DNA of 64,000 nucleotides from Acidobacteriaceae bacterium (GCA_025462735.1 JAOAPC010000001.1:50375-114374), one strand, 5' to 3'. Positions 16,981 to 26,023 are shown, numbered from the stretch's first letter. Notes: a model not told the origin generated them from the sequence alone. Numbers and translations are program-made.

Positions 16981-17949
16981 TTACAACTTTGAAACTGTGT
17001 TGCTTGTGTAATTCGCGACCCAGACATTGGTACCGTCAAAGGCAACTCCAAAGGGCGTGCTCCCCACAGGAAAGGTTCCCAACACAATCCCATCGCTCGC
17101 ACGGAGCTTGGTCACGTTATTGCTCGAGTGGTTCGCGACCCAGACATTGGCTCCATCAAACGTAATGCCCCAGGGAGAGACTCCCGTCACAGTAAAGGTC
17201 CCCAATACACTGCCGTCGCTCGCGCGCAGCTTCGTCACGTTGTTACTAGTTACATTCGCCACCCAAATGTTTGCGCCATCGAAGGTCACGCCAACGGGAT
17301 TGGTCCCGACGGCATAGTTTCCCAGCACCTTGCCGTCACTCGCGCGCAATTTCGTCAGGTTGTTGCTGTTAAAATTCGCCGACCAGATATTGGTCCCATC
17401 GAAAGCGAGGAATTGCGGGCTGGTTCCCACGGCAAAGGTTCCCAACGTTGCACCATCGCTCGCCCGCAGCTTAGTCACGTTGTTGAGGACTTGACTCGCC
17501 ACCCAAATATTGGAGCCATCGAAGACGATGCCAGTGGAGCCAGTTCCCACAGTAAAGGTGCCCAGCACCTTGCCATCACTCGCCCGGAGCTTGGTCACAT
17601 TGCTGCTGTCTTGGCTAGTGACCCAAATGTGGGCTCCGTCAAATGCTACGCCGAAGGGAAAGGTTCCTACTGGAAAGGTCCCCAGTACCGTGCCATCACT
17701 CGCACGAATCTTGGTCACAGTGTTACTAGTGTTGTTTGCGGTCCAGACGTTGGCTCCATCAAAGGCCACGCCGTACGGCCCCAGTCCCACACGGAATTGC
17801 GCCGCCAGGTTCGCGGAATACCAGTGCAGAATTGCGATTTGAGACGGGTTCTTTGTCGAGTTCACGACCTGGGCATGGGCCAGATCGCTACTGATTCCCG
17901 GCCCTGCAACAACCATCGCAAGCAGAATAATCAATCGAAGCATTCGCAT
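16981..17949 (-). CDS. Secreted seven-bladed YncE/NHL-like beta-propeller
   Basis: 322-aa protein: a signal peptide to about residue 27, a short linker, then seven consecutive units of 40 aa (one is 41), each of the form VAFDGxNIWVAN...NVTKLRASDG...LGTF. The last unit stops after the second strand, as expected when the first and last blades close the ring. At the DNA level the unit repeats with a 120-base period. GGGAGGG eight bases before the ATG decides the start. Such YncE/Vgb-like propellers are protein or ligand scaffolds in the periplasm; no catalytic residues are evident. It follows the fatty-acid-hydroxylase-like gene by 30 bases. Confidence 0.9.
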   Translation of the reverse strand: MRMLRLIILLAMVVAGPGISSDLAHAQVVNSTKNPSQIAILHWYSANLAAQFRVGLGPYGVAFDGANVWTANNTSNTVTKIRASDGTVLGTFPVGTFPFGVAFDGAHIWVTSQDSSNVTKLRASDGKVLGTFTVGTGSTGIVFDGSNIWVASQVLNNVTKLRASDGATLGTFAVGTSPQFLAFDGTNIWSANFNSNNLTKLRASDGKVLGNYAVGTNPVGVTFDGANIWVANVTSNNVTKLRASDGSVLGTFTVTGVSPWGITFDGANVWVANHSSNNVTKLRASDGIVLGTFPVGSTPFGVAFDGTNVWVANYTSNTVSKL

Positions 17950-17979
17950 AAAAGCAGCCCTCCCCTTTTAGTTTTTTGA

Positions 17980-18747
17980 TCACTTCTCGGCCGGTGTTTC
18001 TTTCAAGCGGTGTAGCTCATCCTCTGAGTCGGTCTCATGGAAAAGTTCCTTATCCACTCGATGCTTTTGCACAAATCTCGCATGGCGACCAACGCTACTA
18101 GCCGAATAACTGGAGTATGACCCTTGTGAAGAATCCCCATTCAGCACTGATTTGAAACGTTTCTGCGCGGCCTGATATCCGGCGCGATTGAAGGCGGATT
18201 CAGCTTCGGACAATGTGCCAAACAGCCGGTCGAAGATGAAGAAGCCGATACCGAAGTTCTTGTCCATCAGACCTTGATCGTTGATCTTGTGGTGATGAAT
18301 TTCGTGCCGCTTCCGCGCCAACGCAAACCAGCGCTTGAGGAACCAATTTCTTTCCATCCAAAATCCCTCAATGTGTTGTACATCGTGCAAATAGCTGAAC
18401 ATGAGAAAACTCCAGCCCAGCGTTGTTGCAAAATAAATTAGCTGGTAGAGCCAACGGACCTTCAACAGCTGGAATACTCCCATTACGCAAACAATGAGTA
18501 AGCTCGCGGGAATAAGCCACTCGCGACCGATGTTACCCAGTGAGACGTCGCCTTCCGTGGCGTCACGGTATGTATTTGAGCGCTGCTCCTGCAGCGGACC
18601 GTACATCACCATGTGGTGTTTCATGTGATTCCTACTGAGGGAGCCGATTGCGCCGCTATGCAATAGGCGGTGTAACCAGTACCCCAGCAGTTCGGTGGAA
18701 ATGCAGGAAGCAGTGGCCCAAGTTGCGAGTATGGCGACGCTCGTCAT
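17980..18747 (-). CDS. Fatty acid hydroxylase/sterol desaturase-type membrane protein
   Basis: 255-aa integral membrane di-iron oxygenase. The His clusters of the family are visible: HRLLH, HMKHH, HDVQH and HEIHHH, placed between hydrophobic segments (WATASCISTELLGYW, ASLLIVCVMGVF, LIYFATTLGWSFLMF). The C-terminal 60 residues are Ser-rich and charged and not part of the fold. The ATG at 18747 overlaps the stop of the preceding lipoprotein gene as ATGA and has AAGGGG nine bases upstream, so it is preferred to the longer frame starting at 18774. Likely hydroxylates or desaturates a lipid; substrate unknown. Confidence 0.85.
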   Translation of the reverse strand: MTSVAILATWATASCISTELLGYWLHRLLHSGAIGSLSRNHMKHHMVMYGPLQEQRSNTYRDATEGDVSLGNIGREWLIPASLLIVCVMGVFQLLKVRWLYQLIYFATTLGWSFLMFSYLHDVQHIEGFWMERNWFLKRWFALARKRHEIHHHKINDQGLMDKNFGIGFFIFDRLFGTLSEAESAFNRAGYQAAQKRFKSVLNGDSSQGSYSSYSASSVGRHARFVQKHRVDKELFHETDSEDELHRLKETPAEK

Positions 18748-19247
18748 ATTGTTTGCCCCTTCATGCATTCGCATGGCTTATGGTTTTGCGATCGCCACGC
18801 CGTATAAAATTGATCGGTAGCGAAGGGCGATCCAGCAACTGCCGTCAGTGCCCCGGATGTTCCGTCTATGCGGAGCACAGAAACGCCCTGGGTTCCAGCG
18901 ATAGGGGATGGCTGCATACCGAGATAGACGAACGCTCCAGCTAGGTCCACGGCCACCCAAACCGGTCCGCCGCCTCCGGCGACGGCGGCGTAGAGATAAG
19001 AAGAAGCGCCAGGGTTGGTGCAGTTGTAGGGCATGGGGTTTGAGGTACCGCTCACCTTTGCGGTAAACGTCCGAGCGGCTCCGGTGTTCAGCAGTGTAGA
19101 AGCGCCCGAGACGCTGACGATGATTCCGGCATCGCCAGGGCCTCTGCTTCCACCTCCACCGCATGAAATAAGAGAAACGGCCAGAAGCACTAGAAGAGTT
19201 TTGAGAACGCTCTGCACATGCCGCGAACTTGATATCATGCGGTACAT
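18744..19247 (-). CDS. Small lipoprotein with one propeller-like repeat
   Basis: 167-aa lipoprotein. The signal ends in the lipobox LISC followed by GGGGS, then an Ig-like or loop segment (GIIVSVSGASTLLNTGAART) and one blade of the type seen in acidobacterial lactonase-like propellers (VSVLRIDGTSGALTAVAGSP). Only one blade is present, so it is either a truncated propeller or a small cell-surface module. The start at 19247 has a purine-rich Shine-Dalgarno and overlaps the previous gene by 13 bases; an ATG at 19238 gives an exact ATGA overlap. It overlaps the next gene as ATGA. Confidence 0.72.
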   Translation of the reverse strand: MYRMISSSRHVQSVLKTLLVLLAVSLISCGGGGSRGPGDAGIIVSVSGASTLLNTGAARTFTAKVSGTSNPMPYNCTNPGASSYLYAAVAGGGGPVWVAVDLAGAFVYLGMQPSPIAGTQGVSVLRIDGTSGALTAVAGSPFATDQFYTAWRSQNHKPCECMKGQTI

Positions 19248-20449
19248 TGCTCTTCCCTCTCTTGCTTCACTTTTGGCCGACTCGGTGAGCATTGCTCTGT
19301 CCACTCCCACTCGCTCTGGACCAGCCCCCACCACAACAGCAAAATCCCCATAACGGCCGCGACATATCCCAATGCTCCCAGGACACCTATGGCACTTAGA
19401 AAACCGGGAAAAACAAAAAATACCGGCAGCAACAGGACCATGACTGTTAAGCGCGCCTGGTTCGATTCCCGTGGTACGCCGCGGACTCGCCACCGCCAAT
19501 ACACAATCGGAGCAATCCAGACGACAGTCGAAATGGCAAATAGCAATGGTTCGGGGAGAGACTCCGAAAGCCCTACCAGAAATAAGGATTTATTGGAAAC
19601 CTCATATAGGGCCGCCACCCCGGCAACTCTCGCCAGTAACCTGTTGCGCCGAAGTCCATCTCCGCGCCTTCCGATCAAAACGGCAATCAGGCAACCGACG
19701 GCGAGGACTATGTCGAATCGATATATCCAGTTATGTAAATGTCTATCAAGAAATGCGAGAGTCTGGTGATATGAGTAAGTAGTGCCCCATTTCGCGTCCG
19801 CTCCGAAGAGGATTTCATAGCCTTTCGGTGGAACAGAGAACAAGCTAAGGTCCATAGGCAACAGGACGCTTGCGAGTAGGAGAGCCCCACCTACGAGCAG
19901 TGCACGCCTCGAGGTCAACCATCTGACGATAGAACCCAAGTGTCCGGTCTGTTTTCTGGCGACGGCTTTCCATCCGGAGCTAGGGGGTTCAGTTCCTCGT
20001 TCCATCGTGCGGCCCATGTACTCCTCGCTTGCCACAACCGACGCCGCAATGAAGATAATGGCTAAAATCAGACTACCCACCGCCAGTGCAGGCCCCAGGT
20101 TTTCGATCGCGCCCCATAGGATCGCGATGGCTACAATAGTGATTGCAAATGCCGCAGCAAGGCGAGCAAAGTCTGACCAGCGCAGCCACAGAGTTCTCCT
20201 GTCCATGTACACCGTCGTCCCAAGAAACTCAGGGAAGCACCAGAAAAAACCGAAGCCATATGTAACAGCCATACCGACATAGACACCCACGTCGAGGAGA
20301 CGGAGACTCAACTCTCGTTCTTCCGACGCTTCGTATATCCCCAACCCCGCCAAGGCGAAGATAAATGCAGCAACCATGAACCGCCGCGCATGGCGGACCA
20401 GAAATGCATGTTTTGAATTGCTCGCCGAGATATTCTTGCTGTCGTTCAT
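19235..20449 (-). CDS. Multi-pass membrane protein of unknown function
   Basis: 404-aa protein with about nine or ten hydrophobic segments (for instance FMVAAFIFALAGLGIY near residue 24, IVAIAILWGA near 107, ALLVGGALLLASVLL near 185, LTVMVLLLPVFFVF near 335). No conserved charged cluster or motif of a transporter family is evident. Its ATG overlaps the stop of the 45-aa lipopeptide gene as ATGA, so translation is probably coupled. The C-terminus is hydrophilic and rich in Lys and Glu. I do not recognise the family. Confidence 0.75.
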   Translation of the reverse strand: MNDSKNISASNSKHAFLVRHARRFMVAAFIFALAGLGIYEASEERELSLRLLDVGVYVGMAVTYGFGFFWCFPEFLGTTVYMDRRTLWLRWSDFARLAAAFAITIVAIAILWGAIENLGPALAVGSLILAIIFIAASVVASEEYMGRTMERGTEPPSSGWKAVARKQTGHLGSIVRWLTSRRALLVGGALLLASVLLPMDLSLFSVPPKGYEILFGADAKWGTTYSYHQTLAFLDRHLHNWIYRFDIVLAVGCLIAVLIGRRGDGLRRNRLLARVAGVAALYEVSNKSLFLVGLSESLPEPLLFAISTVVWIAPIVYWRWRVRGVPRESNQARLTVMVLLLPVFFVFPGFLSAIGVLGALGYVAAVMGILLLWWGLVQSEWEWTEQCSPSRPKVKQEREEQCTA

Positions 20450-20583
20450 AAAGCACCGTCCCCAGCACCCGAGACCGTGACATTAGGATTCGGGGGCGGT
20501 CCGCTGCCCCCGTTGCCACTGCCGCCACAGCCAATCATGCCGGCTGTCAGCACCACCATCAGGATGTTCTTCCACGTACTCAT
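20446..20583 (-). CDS. 45-aa lipopeptide
   Basis: Very short gene: a signal sequence MSTWKNILMVVLTAGMIG, lipobox cysteine at residue 19, then a Gly/Ser/Pro/Asn-rich tail ending SGAGDGAL. GAGGA lies six bases before the ATG and the stop overlaps the ATG of the following membrane-protein gene as ATGA, which strongly supports it. It opens the tightly overlapping part of the operon, 26 bases after the endonuclease/phosphatase-like gene. It may be an anchored linker peptide or chiefly a coupling leader for the next gene. Confidence 0.72.
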   Translation of the reverse strand: MSTWKNILMVVLTAGMIGCGGSGNGGSGPPPNPNVTVSGAGDGAL

Positions 20584-20608
20584 TTAGTTCCTCTTAGAAA
20601 ATGATCCG

Positions 20609-21706
20609 TCAATTTGTTTCCAGCACTAATTGCGCCGCGACACCGGCATGGTCTGAAGGCCACAGTCCACCAGGTGTTTTGCTGGCCGGAGTCGCGCCGA
20701 ATAACGCGATGTTCTGCGCTCCGACCGGCCCGATCGTCAGAATCAAGTCAATTCGCTGGTAGAGCTCTGAAGCCGGATTATTGTCCAATTCCGCCTGGCA
20801 GCAGGTGAGCCCCAGAACTCCAGGATGTAACTGCGACCACACGTCGTTGTAGCCCGCAAGCGTGAAGTCGATATAAGTTGCGTCCTGTGGCAGTGGAGCA
20901 GCCTGCGAATTCGAATCCATCGCGATGATCACCGGAAGAGTCGTGCCTGCGGGGCCAGTCCTTAGTTCTGCGCCCTGTGCCTCGCGAATGCTGGGCAGAC
21001 CAAACAAAGTTGTATCCACTGATTCCAGGTGAGTGGTGATGAATCGGAAAGATTGTCCATGCGAAGTGCCGTCCACCGAAGCCCACGCCCGCGGCAGCGG
21101 CACGATGGCGCCCGGGATCGAAAAAAACAACGTAGCTGCATATTGCGCGGAATTTGGATTAGTCCAACTGAATTGCGAAGGATCCAAATCGGTGCGGGCG
21201 AGGATGGCAATATTATTCGTGAGTTGCACGCACAGGAATGTTCCGGACGACAAAATCAGCCCCGGTGTTGGCGGAAATGCATATTGCTGCGCCTGGACTG
21301 CTACCTTGTAGTGAGCGCCCTGTGCGTCAAGCGCATCCTGCAGCTCCTTTAGCATGTCAAATTCGAGAGTTGTAGAGCCGCAAGTGAAGGTGGTGGGATC
21401 AAGTGGCCCGGTAGACCACTGGTCGAGTTCCTGTAGGCCGACGAGAGCCGGAGAAGCAGCGATGATCTGCTTCGCCAATGCTTGCATCCGGGCGGGAGGA
21501 TTGGTTTCTCGCACTTGCGCGATGGTCGCGCCAACTGCGAATAGAAAATCCATCTGCGTAGCCGCCGCCTGCACTTCCAGAAGGTCAGTTCCTTCGTTAG
21601 CGTTATAGGTCATCACCCGCAAGTCGCCCCTCCCCTTCGAGAGCGCCTGGGCTGAAGCCAGTGAGCAGGCCATAATAAGCATGCCGGCTAAGATTTGATT
21701 TTTCAT
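20609..21706 (-). CDS. Secreted endonuclease/exonuclease/phosphatase-family protein
   Basis: 365-aa exported EEP-fold hydrolase. After the signal peptide (ending LASAQA) come the family landmarks in order: LRVMTYNANEG, VGLQELDQW (metal-binding Glu), FITTHLESVD (catalytic His), IAMDSNSQ (Asp/Asn pair) and PSDHAGVAAQ (Asp-His at the C-terminus). Members are nucleases, sphingomyelinases or inositol phosphatases; substrate here is open. AGGAG seven bases before the ATG at 21706 decides the start over the longer frame to 21796. Extracellular location suggests phosphate or lipid scavenging. Confidence 0.85.
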   Translation of the reverse strand: MKNQILAGMLIMACSLASAQALSKGRGDLRVMTYNANEGTDLLEVQAAATQMDFLFAVGATIAQVRETNPPARMQALAKQIIAASPALVGLQELDQWSTGPLDPTTFTCGSTTLEFDMLKELQDALDAQGAHYKVAVQAQQYAFPPTPGLILSSGTFLCVQLTNNIAILARTDLDPSQFSWTNPNSAQYAATLFFSIPGAIVPLPRAWASVDGTSHGQSFRFITTHLESVDTTLFGLPSIREAQGAELRTGPAGTTLPVIIAMDSNSQAAPLPQDATYIDFTLAGYNDVWSQLHPGVLGLTCCQAELDNNPASELYQRIDLILTIGPVGAQNIALFGATPASKTPGGLWPSDHAGVAAQLVLETN

Positions 21707-21803
21707 TTGAATCTCCTTTTGTTTGAAACTGATCTGTAGGCTTGCGCTAATTCTGCTTCTGCTCGGTTGCTGACATCCGGCCATTAAAAAAATCACTGCG
21801 AAC

Positions 21804-21890
21804 TCAAACCATCAGCCATGGCCTCACCGTCTGAAAGACGTTCAACGCCACAATGACCAACCACATCGAGATTGAGCGAATGATCGTCAT
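21804..21890 (-). CDS. Candidate 28-aa membrane peptide
   Basis: In the 240-base gap between two exported-protein genes, a 28-codon frame with AGGA seven bases before its ATG encodes one hydrophobic helix (MTIIRSISMWLVIVALNVFQ, then a short tail). It is on the operon strand. Size and placement fit a small membrane protein, but with no homology evidence it could be chance. Confidence 0.35.
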   Translation of the reverse strand: MTIIRSISMWLVIVALNVFQTVRPWLMV

Positions 21891-21948
21891 TTTGATTTCC
21901 TGTGGTGTGTTTGCTTCCGACCGGCAAAGGTTAAACGTCAATCGCCGA

Positions 21949-23262
21949 TCAGTGTTTGGTCGCGATCTTCTTGTACTTTGCCTGTAATGCTTTATAAGGA
22001 CTCAAATCCGGAACTGCAGGCTGAGTGCGAGTTACGCGACGATTGCCCAGGGCATGCGGAGTCTTACAACGCACGCCAGCCGGAGGAGTTGTGTTTGGCT
22101 GTGCGAGATCGCTGATCATGGTTGCGGTTGAGTCACAAGTGATAACTCCACCGCTGTCTCCTGAGAACGTGACGCCGGTGAAGTCGACGCTCGAATTCAC
22201 CAAGGCCAGGAAGCCAGGACCATTGTTTTGCGAGATATCTCCGCCGCGCACGAATGCTTGGGAATTGCCGTCCACGCGAATGCCGGCGCTCAACGGATCA
22301 GTGCTGGTTCCATTTCGCAGAATCTGATTCGCACCCAGAACGTTCACTTGACTGTTGGCATAAACGTCGACCCCGGCGCCGGTATGATCGGTGATCTGGG
22401 ATCCTTCAAAAAATGTTGCCTGACTGCCGAGATTCACCGAGACGCCAGTGGGACCGTTGGATTGAATTATGTTTGGCTGGCCAATACTCCAGAAGGAGAT
22501 TTCAGATCCCTCTCCGATAGAAGCACCGCCTGCGGGGTTGCCTTGAAGAATATTCGGGCCGAAAAGCGCACCGATTTGCGCCCTGGCACCGCCCAACAAC
22601 ATGATGCCGAGCCCGGCACCCTGAGGAGATCCCAACAAGTTATTGGAGATCGTTGTATTCCCTAATGTTCCGAATGCTCCTAGACTGGCGTAAACTCCAG
22701 GTCCCGTGTTGTTGCTGATGTCGATCAAACCACCCCAGCCACCCAACGAAACCAGTGAATTGCCCCCGAGATTGATCCCGCCGCTTGCGTTGTTGTCGAA
22801 TGCTCCCTTGGTGATCACACCTACATCAGACATGCCGTTAGCGCGCAGGCCCACCCCTGCGTTCCCGTTGCTAGTGCAGGTGTCCAACACAACGCTGCGA
22901 CTATTTGAGACATTGACGCCATCGCCGAACGGATTTGTCACATTTAGACCGTACAAGTAGACGAGAGTGGAGTTGGAAATGGAGAGAGCACCATTAATTG
23001 TTGCGGTCTGTCCCCACCACGTACCCAGATTTAGGTTGTTGACCCCCTGCAAATAGACGCTCTCGTTGCAGGTTCCAGTCACGATGATGGACGAACCGGG
23101 ACCGGCATTGGGCAGGGCAGCATTAATGCTGCCGTAGGCGTAAGGGTTGGTGCCTGAACAGTCGACCATCAACTGCGCATGCAAGGCGATTGGAAAGATG
23201 AGCATCAGAACAGATGCGATCATCAGTGGACTGTTGTTGCGGAGAAAATTTTTGCAAGTCAT
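21949..23262 (-). CDS. Secreted right-handed beta-helix protein
   Basis: 437-aa exported protein. A signal peptide (LMIASVLMLIFPIALHAQ) is followed by a parallel beta-helix: many short turns with stacked Asn/Gly (INLGGNSLVSLGG, DISNNTGPGVYAS, VYANSQVNVLGANQILRNG), the pectate-lyase/NosD-like repeat pattern. No catalytic residues of a polysaccharide lyase are evident. The tail (from about 400) is basic, ending KALQAKYKKIATKH. AAGGA lies seven bases before the ATG at 23262; a second ATG at 23268 is too close to it. Likely a surface or polysaccharide-binding protein in the same run as the lipoproteins downstream. Confidence 0.8.
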   Translation of the reverse strand: MTCKNFLRNNSPLMIASVLMLIFPIALHAQLMVDCSGTNPYAYGSINAALPNAGPGSSIIVTGTCNESVYLQGVNNLNLGTWWGQTATINGALSISNSTLVYLYGLNVTNPFGDGVNVSNSRSVVLDTCTSNGNAGVGLRANGMSDVGVITKGAFDNNASGGINLGGNSLVSLGGWGGLIDISNNTGPGVYASLGAFGTLGNTTISNNLLGSPQGAGLGIMLLGGARAQIGALFGPNILQGNPAGGASIGEGSEISFWSIGQPNIIQSNGPTGVSVNLGSQATFFEGSQITDHTGAGVDVYANSQVNVLGANQILRNGTSTDPLSAGIRVDGNSQAFVRGGDISQNNGPGFLALVNSSVDFTGVTFSGDSGGVITCDSTATMISDLAQPNTTPPAGVRCKTPHALGNRRVTRTQPAVPDLSPYKALQAKYKKIATKH

Positions 23263-23333
23263 TTTCATTTCCTTCTGATTTGAATTTTGTTGAGTAACGT
23301 CGACTGTCCGGTGGCCCATCTTTTTCTTCAGGC

Positions 23334-23831
23334 TTACTTGTCCTCGACTCGTTCCACATCTTTTCCTGTCTCCGCCTGTGCAGCGGCGACAGCATTCTGC
23401 GCGTTCTTCTTATCCAACAGCACAATGGCGTACTGTCCCGTGCCATTCACATCGGTGTACTGAATGGTGAGATAGTGCTTCTTCGAATGCGTCAACAGAA
23501 ACATCGGAGAGATCAGCACGGCTTCGGTGTACCGTGGCTTCGACGCCCGTTCATAAAGCAGACTCTTGACCTGGGTATAGGGAATGCTGATGACCTCACT
23601 GCCTTTTTGCGCCTGGAACTCGACGATCTTTTTCTCGGAGTTGAAAATCAGGGCACCCTTAGTTGAGCCTCCGGCTTTTTTCTGGCCGGTGGAGGTCCCG
23701 GCGAAAAGTTCGGCGTGATCGAACTTGCGCTCCGCAGCATTTGTGTTACTCGAGGCTGCGTGCGCAGGAACTGCAACTGTCGTCGTCCAAATCGCGCACA
23801 GTGTCAAAAGCGAAAGAATTCTGTGATTCAT
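23334..23831 (-). CDS. Exported hypothetical protein
   Basis: 165-aa protein with a signal peptide (LLTLCAIWTTTVAVPAHA). The mature part has alternating strands (KGALIFNSEKKIVEFQAQKG, then ISIPYTQVKSLLYE, FLLTHSKKHYLTIQYTD) that look like a small PH-like or GRAM-like beta domain, and a final helix (AQNAVAAAQAETG). No named family is recognised. It is the first gene of the minus-strand run and lies 71 bases before the beta-helix gene; the region 23832-24079 must hold its promoter and that of the divergent regulator. Confidence 0.65.
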   Translation of the reverse strand: MNHRILSLLTLCAIWTTTVAVPAHAASSNTNAAERKFDHAELFAGTSTGQKKAGGSTKGALIFNSEKKIVEFQAQKGSEVISIPYTQVKSLLYERASKPRYTEAVLISPMFLLTHSKKHYLTIQYTDVNGTGQYAIVLLDKKNAQNAVAAAQAETGKDVERVEDK

Positions 23832-24079
23832 AAGCCACCTCAGTTTTTAGATTTGCGCCGGTAGTCCGACTTGTTGCCGGCACTCGGTGCTTCTGGATCA
23901 GCACCTTGCTCTGTGCCGCTCTGCTGGTCAATGCAGCGGTAATCACGCCTGCTGCATTTGTAGGTCGCGAGCTAAGTAGCTGAAAATGAAAGCACTACGG
24001 AAATGCTCACGCGGGCAGAATGGAAGGTGCTAAACTTCTCCCGTTTTAAGATCGGAAGCGATTCTTGACATAAGCTGCC

Positions 24080-26023
24080 ATGGCGCCATCCCCAGTATCT
24101 CAACTCGTGCGCTTCGATCTTTTTGAGCTAGATCTGCGCGCCGGGGAATTGCGCAAGGGGGGCATTCGGATTCGGCTCCAGGAACAGCCCCTTCAGGTGT
24201 TGCAGACGCTGCTTGAGAAGCCGGGCGAGGTTGTAACCGGTGAAGAATTACAGAAGAGGATCTGGCCGGCAGACACCTTTGTAGACTTCGATCACGGTCT
24301 TCATGCCGCCGTGAATCGATTGCGGACAGCGCTGAGCGACTCTGCGGATCGGCCGCGTTACATCGAGACAGTGGGCCGCCGGGGATATCGCTTCATCGGG
24401 AAGCTTGAGCCTTCAGAGCAGCCAACGCCTATCCCGCCTGTACCAAGAAACGATCCCGTTAGAAAACCTCAGCAGCGTTTTTGGAATTCCTGGACCGGGA
24501 TGCTTGGCGGCTTCGGAGCTGCACTCGCCATTGGGGCGGCGCTTGTAGCGGGAAATGTCTACGGATTAAAAGACTGGCTATTTAAGACTGCAACACCGCA
24601 CCCTTTTCGCTCACTTGCCGTGCTGCCGCTGGAGAATCTAAGCGGGGATGCGAAACAGGAACCTTTTGCGGACGAAATGACCGAGGAACTGATTACTCAA
24701 GTCTCCAAGCTGGGAGATTTGAGAGTAATTTCTCGGACTTCAATGATGCAGTACAAGGGCACCAAGAAAACTCTGCCGCAGATCGCGAATGAATTGCACG
24801 TGGACGCGGTTATTGAAGGTGCGGTGGAGCTTATCGGAAACCGTGTTCGCATTACCGCGCAGCTGGTGAATGGCGCCAGCGACGAGCACATTTGGGCCGA
24901 GAGATATGACCGCGAACTGAGCGACGTTTTGCTGCTGCAGAGCGAAGTGGCTGAAGACATTGCGAAAAAGATCGATCTGCAGCTAACGCCACAACAACAA
25001 CAACGGCTGCATGCGGGCGCGCATCCTGTCAATCCAGATGCTTACCAGTCTTATCTGATGGGCCGTTACTACTGGAACATGCGGACAGGCGAGGGATTAG
25101 ACAAGGCCGGGAAATATTTTGCTGAGGCAATCCAGAAAGATCCTAATTTCGCGCTCGCCTACTCCGGTCAGGCAGATTATTTTGCTTACCTCACGGTATT
25201 AGGCGGGCCGGAGATACTGAGGCCGCGAGATGCCATGACGCAGGCTAGAACTGCGGCGGCCAAGGCTCTACGACTGGATGATTCTCTTGCGGAAGCTCAC
25301 GCATCCATGGGGAACATTCTACATAACTATGACTGGAATTGGGCGGCTGCGGAGCGCGAATTCAAGAAGGCAATTGAGTTGAATCCAAACTACGCCATGG
25401 CACACCATTTGTATGCGCATCTTCTGATCGAAACCGGGCGCACACAAGAGAGCCTGGCTGAAGCTGGATGGGCGTTGCAGCTCGATCCTTATTCACCATT
25501 TATAAATAACGGTCTTTCCCGCCAATACTATCTTTCGCGGCAATACGACAAGGCCATCAGGCAGTGCCAGATCGGCTTACAGATCAATCCGACATATCTC
25601 CCGGCACGCATTCAGCTAGCGCTTGCATACGAGCAGACCGGCAAATTCTCCGAGGCTATTTCGCAACTCGAGCAAGCTGCGGGGGCGATTAAGGCCGCGG
25701 AGATAAGTCCCGGCGGACGTCCTATCGATGTTCCGCTGCTGCACGCTCTGTTGGGACACGCATATGCCTTGAATGGCAGACGTTCAGGTGCGATGGATGA
25801 GTTAGGCAAGCTGCAGGCGGCGGCTGCGAAGCACTATGTCCCCCCCTCTTACTTCGCTATTGTATGGATGGCCCTCGATAATAAGGACCAGGCTTTCGTT
25901 TGGCTGAATCGCGGCTATCAAGACCGCTCCGAGCATATGCTGTATCTCGGCATTGAGCCGCTCGTCGATCCTTTGCGTAGTGACCCGCGTTTTGTGTCGC
26001 TTCTGAAAAAGGTTGGCTTATAG
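24080..26023 (+). CDS. OmpR-type HTH, transmembrane and TPR regulator
   Basis: 647-aa one-component regulator. Residues about 10-105 form an OmpR/PhoB (CadC-like) winged helix (RLQEQPLQVLQTLLEKPGEV, YIETVGRRGYRFIG). A single membrane helix follows near 140-165, then a TolB/FlgO-like domain (RSLAVLPLENLSGDA, YDRELSDVLLLQSEVAEDIA) and TPR repeats from about 330 to the end. This architecture is greatly expanded in Acidobacteriota. It probably senses an envelope signal through the periplasmic half. It is divergent from the exported-protein run and could control it. No Shine-Dalgarno is evident before the ATG. Confidence 0.88.
   Translation: MAPSPVSQLVRFDLFELDLRAGELRKGGIRIRLQEQPLQVLQTLLEKPGEVVTGEELQKRIWPADTFVDFDHGLHAAVNRLRTALSDSADRPRYIETVGRRGYRFIGKLEPSEQPTPIPPVPRNDPVRKPQQRFWNSWTGMLGGFGAALAIGAALVAGNVYGLKDWLFKTATPHPFRSLAVLPLENLSGDAKQEPFADEMTEELITQVSKLGDLRVISRTSMMQYKGTKKTLPQIANELHVDAVIEGAVELIGNRVRITAQLVNGASDEHIWAERYDRELSDVLLLQSEVAEDIAKKIDLQLTPQQQQRLHAGAHPVNPDAYQSYLMGRYYWNMRTGEGLDKAGKYFAEAIQKDPNFALAYSGQADYFAYLTVLGGPEILRPRDAMTQARTAAAKALRLDDSLAEAHASMGNILHNYDWNWAAAEREFKKAIELNPNYAMAHHLYAHLLIETGRTQESLAEAGWALQLDPYSPFINNGLSRQYYLSRQYDKAIRQCQIGLQINPTYLPARIQLALAYEQTGKFSEAISQLEQAAGAIKAAEISPGGRPIDVPLLHALLGHAYALNGRRSGAMDELGKLQAAAAKHYVPPSYFAIVWMALDNKDQAFVWLNRGYQDRSEHMLYLGIEPLVDPLRSDPRFVSLLKKVGL

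Noticed and set aside
16981..17949. CRISPR array
   Set aside because: The 120-base repeats are coding and continuous with no spacers; no cas gene is in the window.
17128..17979. Plus-strand repeat-rich frame opposite the propeller
   Set aside because: The repeat period is that of the minus-strand propeller; this frame has no start signal or fold.
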